From Actinomadura sp. NBRC 104412 (GTDB taxonomy: Bacteria > Actinomycetota > Actinomycetes > Streptosporangiales > Streptosporangiaceae): a stretch of 64,000 nt of DNA. Positions 47,715-56,415 of the stretch are shown piece by piece. Positions within the stretch are counted from its first letter, which is position 1; the number at the start of each line of letters is the position of its first letter. The notes under the pieces are model-generated. The model ran no database searches and was not told where the DNA came from. It saw only the letters and a program-made list of their open reading frames with translations. The translations under genes were made by a program, and so were the position numbers. The DNA lies in NCBI RefSeq assembly GCF_030269515.1, contig NZ_BSTM01000015.1, positions 91,970 to 155,969 of the forward strand, given 5' to 3'.

Positions 47715-50271
47715 GCTTCCTACGCTCCTTCGAGATCAGCAGGCCGAGGCCGCCGAAGACCGACGGGGGCCGTACCGCGCTGACGGTCAACGCGACGATG
47801 GTGAGCACGCCGACGGCGATCAGATAGCCGCCCGTCGGCAGGTCGACGAAGGGAATGAAGTTCTGGACCTCGGCGACGAAGACCGCGCCGAGCACACAGC
47901 CGATGGCCGAGCCGCGGCCGCCGGTCAGCAGCGCGCCGCCGATCACCGGCACGGCGATGGACAGCAGCAGGTAGCCGGACCCGGAGTTCGGGTCGCCGAT
48001 CCCCGTCTGCGCCGCGAGCGCCACCGAGCCGAGGCCGGCGATCGCCCCGCCGACGACGAACGCCGCGGCCCGGAAGAACGGGGTGCGCACGCCGAGCTGC
48101 GACGCCCGCGCCTCGGAGTACCCGACCGCCCGCGACCGCAGCCCGGCCCGCGTGCCGTTGACCCAGACGTCGAACGCGATCGCCAGCACGACCGCGACCA
48201 GGAAGAGGCTCGGGATGTACGCGATCCCCTGCCCCAGCAGCGTGGCCAGCTCGTTGTTGATGAGGCCCTCGGGCTCGGGACGCAGGATCCGCCCGACGCC
48301 CAGGAAGATGCCGAGCGTGGCGATCGTGGCGATCACCGCTGTGATGCGCAGCCTGACCACCAGGACGGCGTTCACGGCCCCGAGCAGGGCCCCGGCGGCG
48401 ACCGCGAGTCCGATCAGCAGCGGCGGCGACAGCTCGGGGAAGAACGAGAGCAGGACGACGATCAGGCCCATCGTCGAGCCGATCGAGGCGTCGATCTCGC
48501 CGACCAGCAGCACCGGGAGCTGCGCCAGCGCGGCGAGCACCAGCGGCAGGCTGAGCTGGAGGATCGTGCTGAGGTTGCCGATCGTCCCGAAGTTGCTGTC
48601 GCGGTACGCCCCGTACACCCACAGCCCGGCGAGCAGCATGCCGAGCAGGACGAACGTCGCCGGGGTCAGCGTGGACCGGCGGCCGGGCCGCCGGGCGCGG
48701 CCGGCCGTCCGCTCCTCCCGGTGCCGCCGCTCCTCCTGCTGCTCCTTCGCCGTGCTGAAGGCGTGGACGATCGCCTCCTCCGTCACCTCCTCGCCGGACA
48801 GCTCGGCCACGCTGCGGCCACGGGCCAGGACGACCACCCGGTCCGCCAGCAGCCGCAGCTCACCGGCGTCGCTGGAGGTGAAGACCACCGCCGTGCCCTG
48901 CTCGGCGACCGCGACGAGGGAACGGTAGATCTCGAACCTCGACCGGACGTCGACGCCCTCGGTGGGCTCCTCGATCAGCAGCACCTTCGGCTCGCGGGCC
49001 ACGGCCCGGCCGACGGCCACCTTCTGCTGGTTGCCGCCGGAGAGCGTCCCCACCGGCTGCTCGATCGAGCCGCGAGCCAGGTCGTAGGCGTCGGCGAGCT
49101 CGGTGGCACGGGCGACCTCGCGCCGCCGCGGCAGCCATCGCCACCAGCCCCCGGACGACGCGCCGAGCGCCAGCGTGTAGTTCTCCCGGATCGACAGCAG
49201 GCCGGAGAGCGACTCGTCGCGGCGGTCCGAACTGACGAAGACCGCCCCGACGTCGACCGCGGCCTCGGCCCGGCGCAGCGGCACGCCGTCGACGACGACC
49301 GTGCCCCCGTCCAGGCCGTCCCCCGCCAGCGCGCGGATCAGCTCCCCCTGGCCGTTGCCCGCCGCGCCCCCGATGCCGACGATCTCCCCGCGCCGCACGC
49401 TGAGGTCGATCGGGCCGCAGGACGCCGCCCGCAGGCCCTTGCCGGCGAGGACGACCGGCGCGTCGGGACCGCCGGTGGCGGCCCGCCGGGTGAACGCGGC
49501 CACCTCCCGCCCGGCCATGTGCCGGACCAGTTCCTCGGTGCTCGCCCCCGCGGTGGGCAGCTCGGCCACGAGCACGCCGTCGCGCAGGATCGCGATGTCC
49601 GACGTGACGGCGAGGACCTCGTGCAGCCGGTGGGTCACGAAGATGACGCAGGCGCCGCGCGCCGCCGCCGCACGCATGCTGTCCAGGACCCAGGCGACAC
49701 CGGTCTCGTCCAGCGAGGACGTCGACTCGTCGAACAGGATCACATCGGTCCGCCGGGCCAGCACCGCCGCGATCTCCACCAGGCGTTTCTCGTTGTTCGG
49801 CAGGTCGCCGATGCGGCTCGCGGCGTCGATGCCGCCGAGCCCGGCCGCGTCGAGCACCGCCCGCTGCCAGGAGGCGCCGTCGGCGGCCGGCCGGTACTCG
49901 GGCTCGACGATGAGATCGAGGTTCTGCGCGACGGTGAGCTCGTCGATGAGCGAGCCGTCCTGGTAGACACAGGCGATCCGCACGCCGTCCGCCGCCTCGG
50001 TCAGCGGCGTGCCGTCGAACCGGACCATACCGGCGTCGGCGCGATGGATCCCGGCGACGATCTTCACGAACGTCGACTTGCCGGAACCGTTCTCGCCGAT
50101 CAGGCCGTGCACGGCGCCGCGGGCGAACGTCGCCGACATCCCGTTGAGGGCGGTGGTGGAGCCGAAGGTCTTGGTGACCCCCTCGGCCACCAGGCCGCTT
50201 CCGTCGGACGGACCGTTCGCCGGCTCGATCGCGACGGCGCCCGGCCCGGTGTTGCGTCCGGTCGGCCTCAT
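47707..50271 (-). CDS. Fused sugar-type ABC ATPase-permease (RbsA-RbsC fusion)
   Basis: 854-residue protein that joins a double ABC ATPase to a CUT2 permease. Residues about 30-500 form the ATPase: Walker A LIGENGSGKSTFVKIVAG in the first domain and, in the second, the degenerate GAAGNGQGELIRAL with signature LSGGNQQKVAVGRAV and LLIEEPTEGVD. The rest (from about residue 535) is a RbsC-like permease: LSLPLVLAALAQLPVLLVGE, IDASIGSTMGL. Separate RbsA and RbsC are the rule, so the fusion is unusual. ATG 50271 has AGGAGG eight bases upstream. It should pair with the separate permease at 51702. Confidence 0.88.
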   Translation of the reverse strand: MRPTGRNTGPGAVAIEPANGPSDGSGLVAEGVTKTFGSTTALNGMSATFARGAVHGLIGENGSGKSTFVKIVAGIHRADAGMVRFDGTPLTEAADGVRIACVYQDGSLIDELTVAQNLDLIVEPEYRPAADGASWQRAVLDAAGLGGIDAASRIGDLPNNEKRLVEIAAVLARRTDVILFDESTSSLDETGVAWVLDSMRAAAARGACVIFVTHRLHEVLAVTSDIAILRDGVLVAELPTAGASTEELVRHMAGREVAAFTRRAATGGPDAPVVLAGKGLRAASCGPIDLSVRRGEIVGIGGAAGNGQGELIRALAGDGLDGGTVVVDGVPLRRAEAAVDVGAVFVSSDRRDESLSGLLSIRENYTLALGASSGGWWRWLPRRREVARATELADAYDLARGSIEQPVGTLSGGNQQKVAVGRAVAREPKVLLIEEPTEGVDVRSRFEIYRSLVAVAEQGTAVVFTSSDAGELRLLADRVVVLARGRSVAELSGEEVTEEAIVHAFSTAKEQQEERRHREERTAGRARRPGRRSTLTPATFVLLGMLLAGLWVYGAYRDSNFGTIGNLSTILQLSLPLVLAALAQLPVLLVGEIDASIGSTMGLIVVLLSFFPELSPPLLIGLAVAAGALLGAVNAVLVVRLRITAVIATIATLGIFLGVGRILRPEPEGLINNELATLLGQGIAYIPSLFLVAVVLAIAFDVWVNGTRAGLRSRAVGYSEARASQLGVRTPFFRAAAFVVGGAIAGLGSVALAAQTGIGDPNSGSGYLLLSIAVPVIGGALLTGGRGSAIGCVLGAVFVAEVQNFIPFVDLPTGGYLIAVGVLTIVALTVSAVRPPSVFGGLGLLISKERRKHA

Positions 50272-50308
50272 CCTTTGCACCTCCTGTCGATGTGCCGGGG
50301 GTGACGGC

Positions 50309-51601
50309 TCAGCCGGCGTTGAGGACGGTCTTGAGCAGGGAGTCCGGCATGAGCGTCGGGCCGGGGGCGTTCGCGGGCTGGTCGGGCAGGTAGTCGCCCT
50401 TCTTCGCGGTCACGAACGGCAGCGGGAACGTCAGCATCGGGGCGACCTTCTTGCCCGCCAGGTGGTTCATCAGCGCCGAGAGGGCGATGGCCCCCTCGAA
50501 GTTGATGCTGCTGGAGTAGGCGAGCTGCCACTCCGCCGGCGTGCCCAGGTCCTTCTCCCACATCTGGAGCAGCGAGTTGTCGGAGGTCCAGGTGACCTGT
50601 GCCGGAACCTTCAGCTTGGCCTTCTGGTAGGTCTGGACGATGTTGACGGTCTGCTTGGCGTAGTCGTAGAGCACCGCGTCGATCTTCTTGCCGGTCGAGA
50701 TCAGCGCGGTGGTGGCCGACACGGCCCCGCTCTCGGTCCAGCTCGTGTTGGACCGGTTGACGACCTTGATGCCGGGGGCGTTCTGCTGGAACCACTTCTC
50801 CGCGCACGCCTGCCATCCGGCGCCCTGCGGGTTGCCGGGGGTTCCGGTGAAGAACGCGACGTTGCCGGAGTTCTTGAGCATCCTCGCCGTCGTCTGCGCC
50901 ATCTGCTTGCCGTCGTCGCAGAAGTCGGAGGCGACCTGCGAGACGACCGCCTTGGTGGCGTCCTTGCCGGGGATGCCCCCGTAGGCCACGACCGGGATGC
51001 CCGCGTTGGTGGCCTGCTGGTACGCCGCGGTCATGGCCGGGCCGAAGTCGTCGTAGGTGACGATCCCGGTGACCTTCCGGGCGATCAGCGTCTTCAGGTT
51101 GGCCTGCATCGTCTGCAGGTTGCCGTCGGCCTGGAGGTAGATGACGGTGCCGATGTTGGGGTACGACGTGGCCTGGAGGGTGATCTGCGCGCGGGTGATG
51201 CGCCGCCACAGGTCCGAGCCGGCCCCGTCGAGGATCGCCAGGGTCAGCTTGCCGTCACCGATCTTGCAGGTCGGCTGGGACATGCAGCCCGCGGCCGTCT
51301 TGACCTGCGCCTCGGTGTAGTCGCGCCCGGCCTCGTTCAGTCCCTGAACGATCGTCGGGTCGAGCTGTTCGGCCTTGACGGCGTCGGTGAGGAACGCCTT
51401 CTTCAGGTTCTCGGCCTGCTTCTCGGGGGTGACGTTCAGCGGCGTCGGCGCGTACAGCGAGGCGTCGCCGCCGGACGAGCCGGAGGATCCGCTGTTGGTG
51501 GACGTGCAGCCGGTCAGGGCCGCCGTGGCGACGAGCGCGGTCGCGGTCAGGACGGCGGGAAGACGTAGTGGGTGGGTACGCGGAAATCGAGGGGTGACCA
51601 C
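50309..51601 (-). CDS. Sugar-type ABC substrate-binding lipoprotein
   Basis: 430-residue binding protein with lipobox ALTGC after a signal peptide and periplasmic binding protein type 1 features: VIYLQADGNLQTMQANLKTL, TYDDFGPAMTAAYQQATNAG, IPVVAYGGIPGKDATKAVVS. A long N-terminal segment (residues about 35-110) precedes the first PBP strand and contains CMSQPTCKIGDGK, so a disulfide is possible. Further Cys pair FCDDG/WQACAEKW. It starts at GTG 51601 with AGAGGA upstream. Ligand likely a polyol or sugar-like compound; not proven. Confidence 0.85.
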   Translation of the reverse strand: MVTPRFPRTHPLRLPAVLTATALVATAALTGCTSTNSGSSGSSGGDASLYAPTPLNVTPEKQAENLKKAFLTDAVKAEQLDPTIVQGLNEAGRDYTEAQVKTAAGCMSQPTCKIGDGKLTLAILDGAGSDLWRRITRAQITLQATSYPNIGTVIYLQADGNLQTMQANLKTLIARKVTGIVTYDDFGPAMTAAYQQATNAGIPVVAYGGIPGKDATKAVVSQVASDFCDDGKQMAQTTARMLKNSGNVAFFTGTPGNPQGAGWQACAEKWFQQNAPGIKVVNRSNTSWTESGAVSATTALISTGKKIDAVLYDYAKQTVNIVQTYQKAKLKVPAQVTWTSDNSLLQMWEKDLGTPAEWQLAYSSSINFEGAIALSALMNHLAGKKVAPMLTFPLPFVTAKKGDYLPDQPANAPGPTLMPDSLLKTVLNAG

Positions 51602-51701
51602 GGCATCCTCTTCTCTGAGTCTTCTCTGGGTGGTGGACGTGCCAGGGGTGGCGATCGGAGGGGAAGACTGACGGAGAGCCGTCCAGGTGGCCGACCGGTG
51701 G

Positions 51702-52751
51702 TCAGGCGGCCTGCGCGGCCTCCGCGTCGGCGGTGCCACCGGTGCGCCTGCGGCGTAGCAGCCGGACCGCGCCGAGCCCGGTGGCCAGCATGGCGAGGAT
51801 GAGCACGGCACCCTGGATGACCCCTTGGGTGCCGGGTGCGGCACCGGTTGCCGCGACGTCCTGGTTGATGAAGATGAGGAAGACCGCACCGGCGAGGGTC
51901 GCCGCCGGGTGCAGCCGGCCACCGCTGAGGGCGGCGCCCCCGATGACGACGACCACGATGGTGGACAACTGGTAGGCGTCGCCGAGCGTGGGCGTCGACG
52001 TGCCGATGCTCCCGACGAGCAGGACACCGCCGACGCTGTAGAGCAGCGACGCGAGCACGTAGGTCGCGGCGCGGTAGCGGCGTACGGCGATGCCCTGGTA
52101 GCGGGCGGCGCGCGGGCCGGTGCTGGCGGCGGTCAGCCGCCGGCCGACGGCCGTGTAGCTGAGGATGAGGCTGGTCAGCGCGACCAGGATGACGGACGCG
52201 ACGAGGATGAGGCTGATGCCGCCGCTGAGCAGGTGGCCCGTGAACTCGTTCCATTCCTCCGGCACCGCGAGGCGGTTCACGCCGTCGCTGTACCAGATGC
52301 TGGCGAGGCCGGCCATGACCTGCCCGGTCGCGAGGGTGGCGACCAGCGGGCTCAGGCCGACGTACTCGACGAGGACGCCGTTGGCGACGCCGCAGAGCAG
52401 GCCCGCCCCGACCGCGTACGCGATGGCGACCGGGATGGACGTGCCGTCGCCCGCGCTCTTCATGACCAGGACGATGCCGGCGACGGTGACGACCGACGAC
52501 ACGCTGAGGTCGATGCCGCCGGTGCCGATCACCAGCGACTGGCCGAGCGAGGCGACGATCAGCACTCCGAGCAGGGGGGTCATCGTCGCCAGGCCGCCGT
52601 AGCTGATGCTGCTCGGGAACAGCGCCGCGCTGGCCGCGAGCATCAGCAGGGCGACCGCCCAGGGCAGCGCGACCGGAGCGCCGCGCCACCGAAGGTCCAC
52701 CCAGGTCTGCCGGGCCGGACCGAATGTCGGACCGGGCGTCTGACCGGGCAT
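51702..52751 (-). CDS. Sugar-type ABC permease (RbsC-like)
   Basis: 349-residue membrane permease with 9-10 helices: LMLAASAALFPSSISYGGLA, LIVASLGQSLVIGTGGIDLS, VSSVVTVAGIVLVMKSA and later QGVIQGAVLILAML. It matches the separate RbsC-like subunit, so the complex is a heterodimer with the permease half of the fusion at 47707. GGAGGGAGG precedes ATG 52751. The C-terminus is Arg/Thr-rich (RRRRTGGTADAEAAQAA). Confidence 0.88.
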   Translation of the reverse strand: MPGQTPGPTFGPARQTWVDLRWRGAPVALPWAVALLMLAASAALFPSSISYGGLATMTPLLGVLIVASLGQSLVIGTGGIDLSVSSVVTVAGIVLVMKSAGDGTSIPVAIAYAVGAGLLCGVANGVLVEYVGLSPLVATLATGQVMAGLASIWYSDGVNRLAVPEEWNEFTGHLLSGGISLILVASVILVALTSLILSYTAVGRRLTAASTGPRAARYQGIAVRRYRAATYVLASLLYSVGGVLLVGSIGTSTPTLGDAYQLSTIVVVVIGGAALSGGRLHPAATLAGAVFLIFINQDVAATGAAPGTQGVIQGAVLILAMLATGLGAVRLLRRRRTGGTADAEAAQAA

Positions 52752-52789
52752 GCCTCCCTCCTCTCTCTTCGTGTTCGCCCGCCGGCCGG

Positions 52790-53743
52790 TCAGGCGTACT
52801 TGACGATCTGGTTGGCGACCGTCGGCAGTTCCTTGAGGTGGCGGTCGAACCAGGAGCCGGCCGCGCGGGCGGCGTAGTCCAGGGCCGTGACGTTGCTGTA
52901 GAGCGTCATGTGGTCGGTGGCGGGAAGGACCACCAGTTCCTTGCGGGAGCTCGGGATGGCGTCGTACGCCGCGATCTCCTGGTCCCACATGGTGATGTCG
53001 TCCTGGTCTGCGACGATCATCATGACGGGCTTGTCGAGCAGCCTCGGCGCGTACGGCGCGGCGTTGTACTCCATCAGCCGTTCGAGCGAGGCGATCGTGT
53101 TGCGGTGCTCGTGCCGCGGCGCCTGGGTCGCCTTGAGCTCGTTGAAGACCGCGAGCACGTCGTCGTCGGGCCACACCGAGAACCGGTCGTCGGGCCCGGC
53201 GGGCACGCCGGACATCGCCATGTAGCCGTACTCGCCGGTCTCGGTCCGCTTGGCGCGGTCCTCGGCGACGAACGCCTTCAGCTTGCGGAACCTGTCGGTC
53301 CCGTGCATCCGCCACATGGTCTCGTAGCCGTCGATGACCGGGACGTTGGAGACCACGGCCTTAACGCGCGGGTCGGTGGCGCCGACGATCAGCACGTGGC
53401 CGCCGCTGTACGAGATGCCCCAGATGCCGATCCGGTTCGCGTCGATCTCCGGCAGGCCGGCCGCGAACGTGATCGCGTTCTTGTAGTCCTCGATCTGGTC
53501 CCACGGATCGATGTGCTGGCGCGGCTCGCCGTCGCTGGCGCCCATCCGCCGGTAGTCGAAGATCAGGGCGGCGAATCCGCGACGGACGAACTCCGCGGCG
53601 TACTGCGGCTGGCGGAGCTCCTTGACGTAGCACCAGCCCCCGGCCATCACCACCACGGGGAACGGTCCCTCGCCCTCGGGCAACAGCAGGTCGCCGCGCA
53701 CCGTCTCGCCTCCGCTGAGGAACTCGATCTCGCGCTGGGTCAT
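52790..53743 (-). CDS. Alpha/beta hydrolase (dienelactone-hydrolase/S15-like)
   Basis: 317-residue alpha/beta hydrolase: PFPVVVMAGGWCYVKELRQ, FAALIFDYRRMGASDGEPR, nucleophile elbow GISYSGGHVL, Asp in VADQDDITMW and His in ATDHMTLYS. First gene of the operon; it probably opens an ester or lactone of the imported substrate before oxidation. It has a consensus promoter 45-73 bases upstream (53788-53816). Confidence 0.88.
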   Translation of the reverse strand: MTQREIEFLSGGETVRGDLLLPEGEGPFPVVVMAGGWCYVKELRQPQYAAEFVRRGFAALIFDYRRMGASDGEPRQHIDPWDQIEDYKNAITFAAGLPEIDANRIGIWGISYSGGHVLIVGATDPRVKAVVSNVPVIDGYETMWRMHGTDRFRKLKAFVAEDRAKRTETGEYGYMAMSGVPAGPDDRFSVWPDDDVLAVFNELKATQAPRHEHRNTIASLERLMEYNAAPYAPRLLDKPVMMIVADQDDITMWDQEIAAYDAIPSSRKELVVLPATDHMTLYSNVTALDYAARAAGSWFDRHLKELPTVANQIVKYA

Positions 53744-53787
53744 CGTGGCCTCCGGAGTGTTTCGGCTGCGTAACTTCGGCAGGAGGG

Positions 53788-53816
53788 AACGTAATCCAGC
53801 TCACAAGCGGTGTCAA
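53788..53816 (-). promoter_or_regulatory. Promoter of the mycofactocin-type operon
   Basis: On the minus strand TTGACA (53816-53811), 17-bp spacer, TACGTT (53793-53788): a textbook housekeeping promoter, 45-73 bases before the hydrolase start. The inverted repeat GTTCACGTTCGGAAC at 53823-53837 lies just upstream of the -35. Confidence 0.75.
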
Positions 53817-53822
53817 GCATTA

Positions 53823-53837
53823 GTTCACGTTCGGAAC
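53823..53837. promoter_or_regulatory. Putative operator upstream of the operon promoter
   Basis: GTTCACGTTCGGAAC has GTTC and GAAC arms (GTTC-N7-GAAC). It lies seven bases from the -35, where an activator or repressor could act. The XRE-cupin protein of the operon is the first candidate to bind it. Confidence 0.4.
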
Positions 53838-53885
53838 CAGGGATGTACACAGGAGCCCAAGAATCTCTTGACGGAGATCAATCAG

Positions 53886-53897
53886 AGCTGATCAGCT
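53886..53897. promoter_or_regulatory. 12-bp palindrome in the intergenic region before NAD kinase
   Basis: AGCTGATCAGCT is a perfect 12-bp palindrome (53886-53897) between the operon promoter and the NAD kinase gene. Function unclear. A -10 TAGGAT (53934-53939) further on predicts that the NAD kinase transcript begins at or near its ATG. Confidence 0.35.
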
Positions 53898-53946
53898 AGT
53901 GTGTACCGCCACTGCACATGCATGTCCGCGTCATAGGATGGGGGGC

Positions 53947-54915
53947 ATGCGGTCCGGGTCGCGCATGAAGGCGATCGGTCTGGTGCTGCACCCGACCAAG
54001 CCGGTGGATCGGTCGATCGACACGATCCTGGAGGGCGCGCGCGGCCATCCCGTCCGGGTGCTGGCGCGCGAGCACGACCGGCATCGGGTGCCGTCCCAGG
54101 TCCAGCCCGTGCCCGACTCCACGTTCGTGGCCGAGGTGGACATCGTCATCGCGCTGGGCGGCGACGGCACGATGCTCGGCGCGATGCGGATGATGATCGA
54201 ACGGCCCGTTCCGGTGCTCGGGGTCAACTACGGCGACCTCGGCTTCCTCGTCGAGGTGACACCGGAGGGGCTGCCGGCCGCGCTGGAGCGGCTCACCCGC
54301 GGTGACTTCACCCTTGAGCAGCACGCATGCCTGGAGGTGAACTCCGCGGGCGTGGATCCGGCGAGCCGGTTCGGGTTCAACGACGTGGTGCTGCGGCAGG
54401 GCGACGGCAAGGGCACCGTCTCGGTCGACCTGACCGTGGACGACCTGCGGTACGGCTACTACCGCGGCGACGCCGTCGTCATCTCCACGCCGACCGGCTC
54501 CACCGCCTACAACTACGCGGCCGGCGGCCCCGTCCTGTCCCCCTCCTCCGACGCGATCGTCATCACCCCGGTCGCGCCCATGTCCGGCATCAGCCGTCCG
54601 GTCGTGCTCGGCGTCCGGGACGAGGTCCGCTTCACCGCGGCGAGCGACGGCACGCCCATCGCGGTCGACATCGACGGCACCTCGGCCGGCGAACTCGTCC
54701 AGGGCCAGTGGCTGACCGCCGTGATCCGCCAGGACGCCGCGCAGGTCGTGCGGCTCTCGGCGAGCGAGCACGCGCAGCGCAGCCGGGTCCGGCTCAGCCT
54801 GCTCGACCTGCCGCTACGCCCCGACCAGCTACTCGAACTGATCCCTCCGGATCTGCGCCGCAACGCCGAGGCCGCCCTCAGCAGGAACACCGAGACCGCT
54901 CGCCGCTCCTCCTGA
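53947..54915 (+). CDS. nadK: NAD kinase
   Basis: 322-residue ATP-NAD kinase that makes NADP in the cytosol. GGDGTMLGAM is the catalytic/ATP motif, GVNYGDLGFLVEV follows, and ISTPTGSTAYNYAAGGPVLS and the NAD-binding VDIDG site complete the fold. ATG 53947 fits a leaderless or near-leaderless transcript from TAGGAT at 53934-53939; ATG 53965 is an alternative. It is probably a second, non-housekeeping copy, because it stands apart from the usual recN neighbour; that is inference. Confidence 0.9.
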   Translation: MRSGSRMKAIGLVLHPTKPVDRSIDTILEGARGHPVRVLAREHDRHRVPSQVQPVPDSTFVAEVDIVIALGGDGTMLGAMRMMIERPVPVLGVNYGDLGFLVEVTPEGLPAALERLTRGDFTLEQHACLEVNSAGVDPASRFGFNDVVLRQGDGKGTVSVDLTVDDLRYGYYRGDAVVISTPTGSTAYNYAAGGPVLSPSSDAIVITPVAPMSGISRPVVLGVRDEVRFTAASDGTPIAVDIDGTSAGELVQGQWLTAVIRQDAAQVVRLSASEHAQRSRVRLSLLDLPLRPDQLLELIPPDLRRNAEAALSRNTETARRSS

Positions 54916-54945
54916 GCGTCCAGTGACGCTTCCGCCCGCGCGGGC
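54915..54945. terminator. Hairpins between convergent NAD kinase and P450 genes
   Basis: AGCGTC-CAGT-GACGCT (54915-54930) is a 6-bp stem with a 4-base loop at the stop codon, followed by the palindrome GCCCGCGCGGGC (54934-54945). Together they are a plausible bidirectional terminator for the two convergent genes. Confidence 0.45.
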
Positions 54946-54962
54946 TTGGCGCAGTTCGGGCA

Positions 54963-56312
54963 TCAACCGATCGGCGCGGGTTCACGCGGTGTGAGGTTCA
55001 TGGTGATGTCCTCGGCGGCCCACAACACGAAACGCTCAACCGGCGTGACGTTCTGGCCGGGCGAGAGATGGAATTCGAAGCGCTTCAGCAGGATGGCCAG
55101 AACGAGCTGCGCCTCGATCATCGCCAGGGCGGCGCCTTCGCAACTGCGCGGGCCAAGGCCGAAGGGAATGTACGCGAGCCGATGACGGCCGGCCGATGAC
55201 CCATTGGTGAACCGATCGGGGTCGAAGACCTCCGGATCGGGCCAGTACTCGGGATTCATGTGCACGGCCCAGAACGGGTAGAAGATGACCGTTCCAGCGG
55301 GAACCGTGTAATCGCCCAAGCGCAGATCCTCGGTGGCCTCCCGCGCGCCGTACGGGCCGGGCGGGTACAGCCGCATCGTCTCCCGGAGCGCCGCGTCCAG
55401 ATAGGCGAGCTCCTTCAGGTCGGCGTAGGCGGGCGCGGCGCGGTCACCGAGCACCCGGTCGACCTCGTCGGCGACGCGGCGGGCCACCTTCGGGTGCCGG
55501 GCCAGCAGGTACAGCGTCCAGGAGATCGCGACACCGGTGGTGTGGTGGGCGGCCAGCATGGTCATCAGGACGGTGTCCCTGATCCGCGCCGGGGACTCGC
55601 CCGACGCGGCCAGCGCGCCGATCAGGTCGCTGCGCTCGGCGTTCCCGCCACCGCGCCCACGGTGCGCGGCCAGTACCCGGTCGACGCATGAGCGCAGGTA
55701 GGCCAGGGACGACGCGGCGGGGTCGTCGTCGGCCCCGGGCGTGTACTGCTGTGCCAGATAGGCGGTCAGGACGTCCTCGAACGCCGACACCACCCGCCCG
55801 GCGTCCCCGGCCGACTCCAGCCCGCTGCCCAGCGCGTACTCACAGATCATGCGCAGCGACAGCTCGCTCAGGTCCTTCTGCAGCGCGACGGGTCCTTCCG
55901 CGGCGCGCCGCTCCCACTCGTCGGCCAGCTCGGTCGTCAGCTCGGTGAAGGCCGCGAAGTGGGCCTCGTGCGAAGGCCGCCCGGCGAGCACCGACAGCAT
56001 CACCCGGCGCCACGGGCCGTGCTCCTCGGCCGGGATCGTCTGCAGGTTGCCCGACTCCTGCAAGGGCGCCAGGAACTCGAACAGTTTCTCCGGCCGTTTG
56101 TTGATCTGCGCGGTCGCCTCCAGCAGAACCGGATCGGCGATCGACACCGCCTCTTGACCACCGGGCAACGGCAGCCGTGCCACCGGCCCGTATTCGGCGT
56201 GCAGTTTCAGCTGGTAGTTGTGCAATCCTCCGGCCGCCATGATCGCCTCGGCGCCATCCTGGCCCGAGGGCGGACCGGGGATCTGCGATGGGGGAAGTGC
56301 GTCGCCTGCCAT
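54963..56312 (-). CDS. Cytochrome P450
   Basis: 449-residue heme monooxygenase. The Cys ligand loop is FGLGPRSCEG near residue 395; the K-helix ExxR is in ALRETMRLYPPGPYG, the I-helix motif is MLAAHHTTGVAIS, in which the usual acidic residue before TT is replaced by His. The length and the 'LYPP' pattern resemble CYP102-like or eukaryotic-type bacterial P450s rather than small CYP105 forms. GGGAG precedes ATG 56312. No ferredoxin gene is next to it; electrons are supplied elsewhere. Divergent from the DUF574 methyltransferase. Confidence 0.92.
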   Translation of the reverse strand: MAGDALPPSQIPGPPSGQDGAEAIMAAGGLHNYQLKLHAEYGPVARLPLPGGQEAVSIADPVLLEATAQINKRPEKLFEFLAPLQESGNLQTIPAEEHGPWRRVMLSVLAGRPSHEAHFAAFTELTTELADEWERRAAEGPVALQKDLSELSLRMICEYALGSGLESAGDAGRVVSAFEDVLTAYLAQQYTPGADDDPAASSLAYLRSCVDRVLAAHRGRGGGNAERSDLIGALAASGESPARIRDTVLMTMLAAHHTTGVAISWTLYLLARHPKVARRVADEVDRVLGDRAAPAYADLKELAYLDAALRETMRLYPPGPYGAREATEDLRLGDYTVPAGTVIFYPFWAVHMNPEYWPDPEVFDPDRFTNGSSAGRHRLAYIPFGLGPRSCEGAALAMIEAQLVLAILLKRFEFHLSPGQNVTPVERFVLWAAEDITMNLTPREPAPIG

Positions 56313-56415
56313 GAAGGGCTCCCGCGTCAGGTTCGTGGATCCGATGGTTCGCACGCGATCGCAATGGTTACATGGACCGGCAACGTTCGCGATACAGGAG
56401 ACAGAGTCCGTCGCC

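Noticed and set aside
47224..50304. 1026-residue open frame on the plus strand opposite the transporter fusion
   Set aside because: It is antisense to a well-supported ABC fusion with Walker and signature motifs; the translated product is low-complexity Arg/Gly/Asp/Glu-rich, typical of the reverse frame of high-GC genes.
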